Assembly: GCF_028476545.1 (NCBI RefSeq)
Contig: NW_026731981.1
Location: 144,501-208,500 of the forward strand
Origin: Physella acuta
Lineage: Eukaryota > Mollusca > Gastropoda > Physidae
Length of the DNA stretch: 64,000 nucleotides
Direction: 5' to 3'
In this document: in pieces, positions 1 through 10,381 of the stretch
How the letters are laid out: each line of letters starts with the position of its first letter
Numbering within the stretch: position 1 is the first letter of the stretch
Notes under the pieces: model-generated
Databases searched by the model: none
What the model saw: the letters and a program-made list of their open reading frames with translations, nothing else
What the model was told of the DNA's origin: nothing
Made by a program: the position numbers and the translations under genes

Positions 1-284
1 TCCGGCGTTAATGCTAAGCTTAGGATTAAGATTCATGTTACATAATCAATTTATCTGTAGAAATATGAATGAATCGAATTATTAAAAAAACCGCAAGATT
101 TTTATATAATCTGGGTAATATTGGGATAGCTTTTGGATTTGTTATTGATGTTAATCCTTGTTAATCCACTTGACCTCAGCACCAGTCTTCTTTCATTTGA
201 GGATTAGCTCAGTAGCGGTCAGCTGCAATGGCTACCAATTACTGGGCTAATAGAAGTGCATCTTGATTTATATGACTGTAAATG

Positions 285-860
285 TAATGACTTATTTGAC
301 AGAAAATGTTAACAGTTTATTTGATTTAAAATTTAAAATGTTTATATGATGACAATTTTAATGGTATACATGATAAGCTTAACGGTATACATCATGAAAA
401 TGTTAACGGTTTATCTGATTAAAATTTTAACGGTTTACGTAATAAAATGTTTAACCTTATAGATGATGAAAATTTTATAGGTATATATGACACACATTTT
501 AACGGATTATTTGTTTGAAAATTTTAACTTTTTATAAGAGTATATATGATAAAAATTTTCACGGTTTGTATGATGGACATTTAAAGGTATATTTTATGCA
601 AACGTTAACTGTATATGTGATGAAAATTTTAATGGTTTGTATAATTGAAAGGTATATATCTGATGTGATGAGAGTTTGGTGGTTTATATGACTAAAAATT
701 AATGGTTTTATTTGACTAGTTAATGGTTCTTATGACTATAACAAATTAAGTTAATATATGATGAGAATTTAATGGTTGATAGAAATTGAAAATTTGACAT
801 TTTAGTTTGAATAAAAATGAAGTTTTGTATGGTTTAAAATGAAACGTTTTATAATTATGT
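285..860. repeat. Degenerate AT-rich minisatellite
   Basis: Imperfect units of about 25-30 bp built on gaaaattttaacggtttat, repeated some 20 times with heavy drift. No coding potential seen; 1-284 and 861-1303 show nothing recognisable. Confidence 0.7.
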
Positions 861-1311
861 TTGAGGATTTAATGGTAGTTTTTGTAATTTAGCAATACCT
901 TACAGTTTATACATTTTTTTGCGTTCTGTCTGCTTTCATGATCACTTAAACAAAATGTGTTTGTAGATTGAAGTAGTTTTGTGGGAGGCCTAAATCTAAG
1001 TTTTTTTCTCTCTTTCATTGAAGTAGTTTTATGAGGCCTAAATCCACGTTTGTTTTTTCTCCTTATTTTGACTGCGGGCGGTCATAATTTTATCAATCGT
1101 ACTAGGCCTACATGGTGTTTGTTCAAATTAAATTGGACTTGTAAAAATGTCATTTTAGCCTATCTATTTATGCTCGTGAATAGACCTACAATGTCCTACA
1201 TTACTTATTACATTTGAAGACATGTCATTAGGTTCACCACAACCCACCCTGTCGCGAATATAGTGAGTGTCACATTGATTTAAAGAAGTAGCTCATTGTG
1301 TCAGCCTAGGG

Positions 1312-1614
1312 CAGGGGTCTCCAAACTACGACCCGCGGGCCGGATGCGGCCCGAGAAGTCATTTTATCCGGCCCGCGACGATATTTTTGTCCACTGAATA
1401 AATGTTCGTTGGAGGTGGCTGGGGAGCTTTGCACAGAAAATTCAAAACAATTGTAAAATTTAGCTTTGAAATTTGTATATATTTGTATATAAATTATATT
1501 TCGGTGGGGGGGGGGGGAGACGACCCTGAAGCGATGCCTTAAAGAAACTCTGGCCCCCGAACTGATATTTGATAGTTAATGCGGCCCTCGGGCTGAAAAG
1601 TTTGGAGACCCCTG
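1312..1614. mobile_element. hAT-like MITE, CAGGGGTCTCCAAACT termini
   Basis: Ends CAGGGGTCTCCAAACT and AGTTTGGAGACCCCTG are inverted repeats. Flanks gcctaggg (1304-1311) and acctaggg (1615-1622) match 7 of 8 bases, an 8-bp duplication as in hAT elements. The interior has a G run and a fragment (near 1530-1553) resembling the right end of the CAGTGTTTCTTCCAG family. No transposase. Confidence 0.8.
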
Positions 1615-1692
1615 ACCTAGGGCATCCATCTTAAATTAACTTCAGTATTGAAAGACACATGTTTTGCCGGTGTTTATCTCTATGCCAATGAC

Positions 1693-2184
1693 CAGATGTG
1701 GACTGGCTGTGTTCAAGAGGCGGGGGGGGGGGGGAATTCTAACAGCCCCCCCCCCCCAACCTTATAGTACAATTTTCACAGTGCATTTCCCCCAAGAAAG
1801 CCCGATGATCTTGTTCATCTTGTTGAAAATGTACGCAAAAAGATTTTTTTTTAAATTAAAGTACCAATGTACAGCTTGGTACCTTGAGGCGTTCCGGGAT
1901 TTCTTACTTGGGGGCCCACCGGGATTTAATACCTTGGGGCCCACTGGGATTTAATACCTTGGGGCCCAATGGGATTTATCACCTAAGGGCCCACCGGGAT
2001 TACATACCCAGGGGCTCACCGGGATTTTATACCTTTGGGCCCATCGGGATTTTATACCTAGGGGCCCACCGGGACTTTATACCTAGGGGCCCTCCGGGAT
2101 TTTATACCTAAGGCCCACCGGGATTACATACCTAGGGGCCCACCGGCATTTTTCTCGGTAGACCGGCGGGCTAGTCCACCCCTG
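1693..2184. mobile_element. hAT-like MITE, CAG-x-GGTGGACTG termini, with internal minisatellite
   Basis: Left end CAGATGTGGACTG, right end CTAGTCCACCCCTG; flanks ccaatgac and gccatgac agree at 6 of 8. The interior holds about ten 25-bp units built on GGGGCCCACCGGGATTT (1893-2150). Confidence 0.65.
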
Positions 2185-2526
2185 GCCATGACCATTTGAT
2201 GGTTGTAGTATCACATACACATCATACACATCGCTTTTTGATAATTTAGTGTTCATCATTTCTGTATAATCTCTCGCTTTTGTACATGAGCAGAACGTTC
2301 ATTCGTTTTTTTTTCACGTGAAAATTATACAAGATTAAGTATCGGTTTATCAATTTTTTTTTTCAACATTGCTTTCTTATATGACTGTATGTACTGTGGT
2401 AATTATGTAAACATTTTTAAAATAAATTTAAAAAATTTAAACTACGACCGTGAAGTTTGTTCTGGCCATAATTTTTTTTTCGTTTTAACATAAAAACTAT
2501 TAAAAATTATAAAGAATTCTATTGAT

Positions 2527-2896
2527 TCCTTCTTTCTTCTTCTTCGTTCTTAATTTTTAGTGTTGGATGGGATCGAGCCTTATCTGCCAGAGGGTTTGTA
2601 CTCGAGACTTTGTTCGAATGTATCAACCATGAGCTTTTTGCCGACACACCCACGCCTCCATCACAATTAAAGATACGTGTCAACTGAGGCCATTGACTCC
2701 AATTTCATCCTGCTTTTCTTTTTGGATTTGCTTCCATAGACTTTGTCCAACCAAGAACAAACTACAAGGAAGCAGTGGTTTGATTTTGGAGTTGTCTCTC
2801 CTAGAAGAGTGGCTGTCCCCAGCTAACGAGCCTCATCTGCCCGAGACTCTTCGGTTTAGCAACCATGAGCTTTACCAACTCGACCACGCCGACCCC
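2527..2896 (-). mobile_element. Two-headed tRNA-derived SINE, copy 1
   Basis: On the minus strand it starts ggggtcggcgtggtcgag, a tRNA-like A box, and ends in an agaagaagaa-type tail after a second tRNA-like head (ggcgtgg..., ctcatggttgat). Shares the whole body with copies at 11647, 34128 and 50078. Confidence 0.75.
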
Positions 2897-3354
2897 CTCT
2901 ATTGTCCGATATATTAATTATAATATAATTAATTGAAATGAAATGCGTGTGTCTATGTTGCTGATCACCAGAAAATAGCACACTCGACATATAAACACAT
3001 AGATCTGCTACTCCCTGTGGTAACTACGGAAAGATTTCCTAACATAGCGCTACGCACATCAATAATTCTGTCAGGAATAAATCTGCTAGTCAAAACATAG
3101 GTAAACAAAATTGTAAAACATTTTTTTGCACACATAAAATCGGCAGATACAAATAAGACGCATTCAGGAAAAAAAGTAAAAACACAGAAAATGGGCTCCA
3201 GATTGAATCTGATGACATTTGATCGTTATTAAAAATATTTACTATAATCGGTTAAAATCTTCTTGCTTCTTAATTGCATAATTAAAAAGAATTTCCTTCA
3301 ACAGAGTTAATTAAGCTATCACATGTTATCATGTTAAGGGCCTTTGTCTCCCAG

Positions 3355-3448
3355 CAGTGTTTCTTCCAGAATTTTTTCTCCATCACTTTCGGGAGGTGGG
3401 GGGGGGGGGGGGGGAAGGGAAGGCGAACATTGTTAAAAGTATATAAAA

Positions 3449-3450
<2 letters not shown>
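3355..3450. mobile_element. Left part of a CAGTGTTTCTTCCAGA MITE
   Basis: Begins CAGTGTTTCTTCCAGAA and then enters a G run and the text gttaaaagtatat shared with the family. It runs into an AT array and has no matching right end with the same flank. Confidence 0.5.

Positions 3451-3544
<94 letters not shown>
3449..3544. repeat. (TA)n microsatellite
   Basis: About 95 bp of alternating AT grown from the AT-rich interior of the neighbouring MITE. Confidence 0.95.
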
Positions 3545-3546
<2 letters not shown>

Positions 3547-3916
3547 TTTTTTTTTTCTTTTACTTTTACTTCGGCGCCCCACGCTTTTCATTTTTTGTCA
3601 TAATGCGCACGCAGTTTGCGATCGCTTATAGTAGAGTGATCGCTTGCATTATTGTGATGTATAGCATTTATTTTCTACTTTTTAGTTCAATCAGAAAACG
3701 TGGGTTTTTAAATATTTTTTTTTTAATGATAATTGTTTTACTTTTTGGATGTATCTACCCAAGACCTATCAGCAAGGCAGCAGAGGAGATTACTCCTCTA
3801 GGTACTCCGCCATCTGCCCGGGGTTCCGAACTCCAGACTAGGCCATCATACGTGCTCCGCTCCCTCCGACAGTTATAATCAGTTTCTTTCACTCATCTGC
3901 TCAGAGACACGTCAAT

Positions 3917-4039
3917 AATTGCCCCCCCCCCCCCCCACACGAAAAAAAGTAATATATACCACCCCGCCACCCCCACCATCCACACCCGAAAGTTTTAAGT
4001 GCTCCCCACTTCGGAGAATATATTCTGAAAGAAACACTG
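3917..4039. mobile_element. Right-end remnant of a CAGTGTTTCTTCCAGA MITE
   Basis: A C-run and then ttctgaaagaaacactg, the inverted form of the family terminus. The flank does not match that of the left part at 3355, so it may be a separate remnant. Confidence 0.45.
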
Positions 4040-4187
4040 GCTATTATAATACGATTTTAATTATTCACTAAAAGTAGGAAATAAGAGGATTTTTCTTTAA
4101 ATATAGCAACGCTATTTGTTTGTATAAAAATCTTTAATATAGAATACACATAAATACACACACACACATTCACACACACACACACAG

Positions 4188-4193
<6 letters not shown>

Positions 4194-4274
<81 letters not shown>
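4194..4274. repeat. (TA)n microsatellite next to a CA-rich tract
   Basis: Alternating AT preceded by (CA)n at 4155-4193. Confidence 0.95.
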
Positions 4275-4278
<4 letters not shown>

Positions 4279-4349
4279 TATGTGTGAGTGCTTGTAAATA
4301 TCACCCAACTGTGAGGAAAAGCATACGGCCCAAATCAGTATGTTCATGG

Positions 4350-4976
4350 CACAACTTAGAGAAGTATTTTCGTGGTGACTTTACACATCACAACTTAGAG
4401 AAGTATTTTCGTGGTGACTTTACACATCACAACTTAGAGAAGTATATTCGTGGTGATTTTACACATCACAACTTAGTGAAGTATGTTCGTTGTGACATCA
4501 CACATCACAACTTAGAGAAGTATGTTCGTGGTGACATCACACATCACAACTTAGTGAAGTATGTTCGTTGTGACATCACACATCACAACTTAGTGAAGTA
4601 TGTTCGTGGTGACTTTACACATCACAACTTAGAGAAGTATATTCGTGGTGACATCACACATCACAACTTAGTGAAGTATGTTCGTTGTGACATCACACAT
4701 CACAACTTCGAGAAGTATATTCTTGGTGACTTAATACATCACAACTAAGAGAAGTATGTTCGTGGTGATTTTACACATCACAACTTAGTGAAGTATGTTC
4801 GTTGTGACATCACACATCACAACTTAGAGAAGTATGTTCGTGGTGATTTTACACATCACAACTTAGTGAAGTATGTTCGTTGTGACATCACACATCACAA
4901 CTTAGAGAAGTATATTCGTGGTGATTTTACACATCACAACTTAGTGAAGTATGTTCGTGGTGAGTTAAATATCTAA
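4350..4976. repeat. 39-bp minisatellite, about 16 copies
   Basis: Units contain cacaacttagagaagtat and ttcgtggtgac. 39 is a multiple of three, so frames stay open over long stretches, but there is no start context, splice support or biased substitution suggesting a protein. Passes directly into the 27-bp array. Confidence 0.93.
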
Positions 4977-4989
4977 TCATATAAGTAGG

Positions 4990-5235
4990 TTCGTGGTGAC
5001 TTATCACATCACCACCGATACAAGTAGGTTCGTGGTGACTTAAGTATCAACCCATACAAGTAGGTTCGTGGTATCGACCCATACAAGTAGGTTCGTGGTA
5101 TTGACCCATACAAGTAGGTTCGTGGTATTGACCCATACAAGTAGGTTCGTGGTATTGACCCATACAAGTAGGTTCGTGGTATTGACCCGTACAAGTAGGT
5201 TCGTGGTATTGAGCCGTACAAGTAGGTTGGAGGTG
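4990..5235. repeat. 27-bp minisatellite, about 8 copies
   Basis: Units contain acccatacaagtaggttcgt. They share the core aagta-gttcgtggt with the adjoining 39-bp array, so one probably arose from the other. Confidence 0.93.
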
Positions 5236-6075
5236 AGTTCCCACATTTCGACTCACACATATTATATTAGGAGCTGTTTGACCAACCCTCTCAAGGGGCA
5301 TACTCGTAGCAAATAAATTAGGTCACGCTCTCAAGGGAGCTAACACGGAATTAGTTATCTTGTTAAACACAGACCAAACAGCTAAGGGAGATAAAAACGC
5401 ATCAGTGGAGAAAGCCACTTCAATGTATCGAGTACAAGAGAGAAATATGTATTACCCTAAACAAAACTCATTAATTTTAGTATTAAATCACAGATGTATA
5501 CTACAACTTATAAAATGTTCATGAAAAATGTTCTGCCATTTGTATAACTGAGTTATTCATGATTAGTTCGGTCCTATTCTAAACAAATACTATCAACTCA
5601 AATTCAGTTTACAAGGCACTTCAATAATAATAATATACAGTTACCATCTACAAGTAAGAAAAAAATATTACTAGATTACTTAAATCTGTATCAGTCCTCA
5701 CAAGTCGATGATGAAAACCTTAATACTAAAGCGAACACACAGCTGACGCTGAAAATTACATATCTGTGGCAAAAAAAAAAAAATCTAATTTTAAAAACTG
5801 TTATGTCGGTAGCGAGCAATCTTTTTGAAATTAAAAATTATTCTAATTTTAAATCTTTAAAAATAAATTAATATAAGTATTAGCTGGACTAATTTAAAAG
5901 TTCATAATCATGATAACTCATTTTTCCAGACTTTCTATCATAAGTGTAAGAAATGAATGTTTTATTCAAATTACCGAAACCTGATTAAAAGGACACAAAA
6001 GCTATGTAGTATGTACACTCAATATCAACATCGTCTTCCATTCCAATTCGTGAACATTGTGCAGATGAAGTAGAG
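5236..6075. other. AT-rich spacer
   Basis: No gene, RNA or element recognised. Confidence 0.5.
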
Positions 6076-6665
6076 TGTTACGACAGACCTCTAAACCAAT
6101 AAACACGTTTGCAGGTGTAGGCAGTAGCGTAGCGAGGGGGGGGGGGCATATGTCCCCGAGCGCCGAATTTGGGGGCGCCAAAATGGGTTGGAAAAATAAA
6201 TTGAAAGGTTGAGGGGGGTGCAAATTGAAAGTTTGAGGGGGGGGTGCAAATTGAAATCTTTAGGGGGGGGTGCAAATCGAAAGTTTGACGGGGGGGGGGG
6301 TACAAATCGAAATCTTGAGAGGGGGGGGGGGTAAAACGAAAGCTTGAGGGGGGTGCAAATCGAAATCTTGAGGGGGGGGGGGGTGCAAATCGAAAAGTTT
6401 GTCCCCAGACGCCGGGAAGGGTCGCTACGCCTCTGGGTGTAGGGCAATGTTCAACCATTATTTTGCTTGTCCTTTTTTATCTCTACACATCACACTCTCC
6501 AGCCTAGACGCTACTAACTGCCGCCTTTTATCCCCGCAGTCAACCTTAGGATAACAATACCTAAACACACCAAATTTAACTACACACTAGGGTGAACTCA
6601 ACTCACACTGCCCTCTAAGTTCTAGACTATTTTAGCTATTTCTAACTTACAACTGACCCGTTACA
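6076..6665 (-). mobile_element. Solo LTR (LTR family 1) with a MITE inside
   Basis: On the minus strand it begins TGTAACGGGTCAG and ends GTAACA, with 5-bp target duplication tagag on both sides (6071-6075, 6666-6670 on the plus strand). It shares gtttaggtattgttatcc with the LTR at 30476. No internal coding region: an LTR left by recombination. Without the later MITE it is about 268 bp. Confidence 0.82.
6122..6435. mobile_element. hAT-like MITE, GGCGTAGC family, copy 1
   Basis: Ends CAGTAGCGTAGCG and CGCTACGCCTCTG. Exact 8-bp duplication ggtgtagg at 6114-6121 and 6436-6443. Interior is a G-run minisatellite of units like gtgcaaatcgaaagtttgag followed by 5-12 G. It lies inside the LTR, so it is younger. 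Confidence 0.88.
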
Positions 6666-6670
6666 TAGAG

Positions 6671-7533
6671 CTCATCATTTATATGGGCCTCAGCATACAT
6701 TGAGTAATGTATGGTGAGCACTAAGACCATAGCCGTCATAGTTAGCAGTCGTGAGCTCTACCAACCGACTTCACATTGAACTGCACCATTATCTACATCA
6801 TCATCTACCTTTGCATCCTTGCTTATTGTCCAATCGATTGTGAATTGTTGTTAAATGTTTGATTAAAGGATACGTGCAATTTAAAAAAAAATGTATTTTT
6901 TAACTGCTAATTAGACTTAACACAAAGCTTAATGTAACAATTATCAATTGTTCGACAGATTAATATTATTATTTCTGCTTAGTAATCTAAAATCTTACTA
7001 TATAAAGGGAGATAACTTAAACAACTTTTTTTTTATCTTATAAGAGATTAATAAGTAGAATAAGGTAAAAGCCACTGAAGTTTTACAATTTATCATTACA
7101 CAATGGAGATGAATTAATAACGTTAAACAAAAGCTATTTCAATATTCTTAAGTTTGTCATTGTTTTATTTTAATTACCAAATTGTTTATGGCAGTTTTAA
7201 TTAAGAAATGAAAACAGTGGGAGGCATCTAAAATTTTAATGTGTCTTTTCCATTTGTCAACATTTTTTTTTTAGGTTGCTGTGTTGAGGGAATTAAACTA
7301 TAAATAAATGCTGATGTTCTGTCATTTCATCATTTTAAGCTGAGTAGCTTATAATGTGATTACATGAATCCTGCAAGACTTAATGAATTGTTCTTTATTT
7401 GGTGGATTAGTGTCCTACGCCATCATTCAAACAGTATTAGGGCAACATGTAGTAATAAGCACAAGAACACTAGTCAATATATTATTATAGATTTATACAT
7501 CAGCATTATATTATTGAGTGTATGCCAAAGTTT
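6671..7533. other. AT-rich spacer
   Basis: Nothing recognised on either strand. Confidence 0.45.
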
Positions 7534-8030
7534 GGGTTATATGTATTTCAAAGTATTTGTATTTTTAAAAAGCCAATGTATTTGTTTCGTTGGATTAAAA
7601 TTATCCTTTGGGTTATTTGGAATAGATGGGACACCATCATAGCAGTGGCGTAGCGAGGTCGGGTGTCACCCGGTGCAGCACTTAATGGTGTCACCCCCCC
7701 CCCCCCCCCCCTCAGATGCGTAGCGACTCTTCCCGGGGACAAATTTCGATTTGATTTGCGCCCCCCCCCCCCCCTCGAACTTTCAATTTGCACCCCCCCC
7801 CCCTCAAATTTTTCTCTATATATTTTACTATTTTTTGCCTTGGTGCCACCCCCCCCCCCTAAATGGTGTCACCCGGTGCGATCCGCACCCCCCTTGCTAC
7901 GCCTCTACATCATAGGATTGGGTTACATGTATTTCAAAGTATTTGTATTTTTAAAAAGCCAATTTATTTGTTTCGTGGGATTAAAATTATGCTTTGGGTT
8001 ATTTGGAATAGATGGGATACTATGGTAGGA
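7534..8030. repeat. About 108-bp direct duplication split by a MITE
   Basis: 7534-7642 and 7920-8030 are near-identical (tatttcaaagtatttgtatt and onward to ttatttggaatagatggga). The MITE lies between them and its target duplication falls at the end of the left copy. Confidence 0.85.
7643..7907. mobile_element. hAT-like MITE, GGCGTAGC family, long form, copy 2
   Basis: Starts CAGTGGCGTAGCGAGG, ends TTGCTACGCCTCTA; exact duplication catcatag at 7635-7642 and 7908-7915. Long form: two tgtcacccggtgcg segments surround a reversed copy of the G-run type. Confidence 0.87.
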
Positions 8031-10316
8031 TTGTAGTGTACACAACAGCTAAAACACAAATTAGTAGCCTGGATTTTAAACAAAGTCTGTAGGACCCTTC
8101 TGAGTTCACCCAGCTCTTCCTTAAGTCAGAGAAATCCAAGACTAGATGTAAAGCTTAAACACTTTCTACTAGTATGCCAAATTCATGAAACACATACTTA
8201 ACTCACCCATGAGTCCCAAGCATGAGGTAGAAAAAGATGTGTTGGAAACTATCCAAATGCTAAGCCAATCACTAGACATGTCTTAAGAATGTTTGACAAG
8301 CATGAATTTTTAAAATGAAAAAACCCTGACATACTATTATGAATTTATTTAAATTTATTCTCTTTACTGATAATTGCGCTACAATGAAACTTGACATAAC
8401 TTAATGTTTTCATATGCTTAACCTGAACAAAAGCAAGATTTTGAAAGTTAGTTCCATGTATAGGATAGAAACAAATCAGTCAACACTAGATCAATAAATA
8501 CTGAAATAGATTTATTTTCTCCTGATCATAACAGTAACGAATTCAAGGATGGCAGTAGATGTTCTAAAAATATATTTCAACTCTCAACAGATCCAGCTCA
8601 GCCGAGGGTATAATGAACCAAAATATGAGACGTAAGAAAAGTTGTATCACTATGGTGTTTAGCTTGTGAGAGAGAAATCTACATGAGGTTTGGGCATTTC
8701 CTGTTGGAAAGGAGCAAACTGCTGGGGGAAGAGACACATGGAAGAAATAAAAAACATGGTCAACCACAGACAGATAAGGGTCAAATAAATAGAGAAATGT
8801 ACAATTGAAAAAGGTGACAACTTTTACAACCCTGCTCTAAATCTTGTTGAACAATCATTCAAATATTTTTAACAGCTGAAATAAAAGAATAGATCTAGAT
8901 ACTAAATCTAAAAACAATCTGAATTTGTCATAAACAACAACTTTCAAATTGCATTAAATCATTAATTTTTGGGTCTGTTCTAATAAAACTTCACTTAAAA
9001 TTTTAATACTCTAAACACAGATAATAGATAAAAGATTTGAACATTATGGTATTTTCATAAAAAAAACAAAAACAAAAGCACAATTGAAAATGTCAATACT
9101 TAGCAATATAAATTTTTTAACTATTAACTGTTTTTTTTGCAACCAAACATTTTTTACTGATTAATTTATTCACCACTAATATGTCAGTCATTTAGCAGTT
9201 TTAAAATTAAATGACAGTAGTCTCTAATCACTGATAAACAACAGTTTCACAAATCAGAATAAACAAGTTACACTATCAAACAATGATAATTTGTACACTG
9301 AGCATCAAAAACCAGCTTCCACAAGTCATACACATAGTTATATGGTCATAGAAAATATACCAGTTTATTTTATCTACATGTCCAGCTAAAAATAACCCAC
9401 ATTATACATTCAGCGGGTGAAATGGACACAAAGTCACCAAGTACGGTGGGGTGTGTCAACTAGATTAACACTATGTTAACATCACAAACCAAATACTTAT
9501 CAAACCATTCTTGGCACATCTCAGATAACCCTAACCAATTACCCAAATAACATAATCCTAAAGTTTAAAAAAGCCGTGGTTTTTTAAATACACACAATAA
9601 AACAGATTTTTTTTTTAAAATCACTCTAAATAACATGTACAGCATTATAAGGTGGTATGAAAATTTAAACTTAAAAAAAAAATACACTTGAATTTTGTGG
9701 AAAATAATTTCAGAATTGGAATCAAATGAGAAATTTAGATGATACAACAGCCAGATAACAAGTGATCAAAATAAAATAATTAAGCACAAAACAATATAGC
9801 CAAGCAGATATTAGATGTCATTAAACCCAGCAACAAGTCATAATAAAATTTCCCGAACAATTCTTGTTTTACAGTATGATAATGGAAACTAATTTTTTTC
9901 CACCACTGTATGTCTGAGGTAAATAAACATTTTGCACTAAAAATAATTTATAATATTCATGCTAATGCTATAATTAACAACCCAATTTCAGTCTTTAAAA
10001 ATAATTCAACAATAGAAAAAAAAAAAAAAACAGAATTAAATGGAATATGGAGTATAAAGTAAAACAAAATACATCTTGACAAAATGTTCTATCAATCCTT
10101 GACAAGCAATGTTCGTAGTTTCTGTTACCATTCCCATTACGGGCACTCATCAATTGGAAAAAGCAAGGCAATATGAAAACATGATCCTTTTGGTTTTGGT
10201 GCAGTAAAGAAATGAAGAAGTGAACTGAGGATATCACCAGTTTAAAATGTGGACTCTATCCCACCACACATCCCCTAAAGTTTGTATGTACAGCTGGTAA
10301 CTAATGTCTACTACAG
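8031..10316 (-). other. Downstream region of DNAJB11, probable 3' UTR and AT-rich spacer
   Basis: No gene or element recognised. Going downstream from the stop, the first AATAAA on the minus strand is at about 9368-9363 (plus-strand tttatt), roughly 950 bp away; others occur near 8516 and 8344-8360. Where the UTR ends cannot be decided from sequence alone. Confidence 0.35.
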
Positions 10317-10381
10317 TTAAAATCCTTGTAGTCCATTATACACATGCTGCTTGCTCTGTTGTTTCAGCACACTTTTGAGTT
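10317..10381 (-). CDS. DNAJB11: DNAJB11 exon 10: dimerisation tail and stop
   Basis: Residues 337-357 and TAA at 10319-10317. [20 protein letters not shown] then F-stop matches the human end VQKVYNGLQGY. Too short to stand out as an open frame; found by motif and phase. Confidence 0.94.

Noticed and set aside
4284-4976. Open frame of 13-residue repeats (HNLEKYxRGDxTH)
   Set aside because: The 39-bp unit keeps the frame open; there is no splice support, no signal or domain, and the array drifts into noncoding 27-bp units.
6078-6458. Pro/Phe-rich frames in the MITEs (also near 48815, 61410 and others)
   Set aside because: Translations of the G-run minisatellite inside MITEs.
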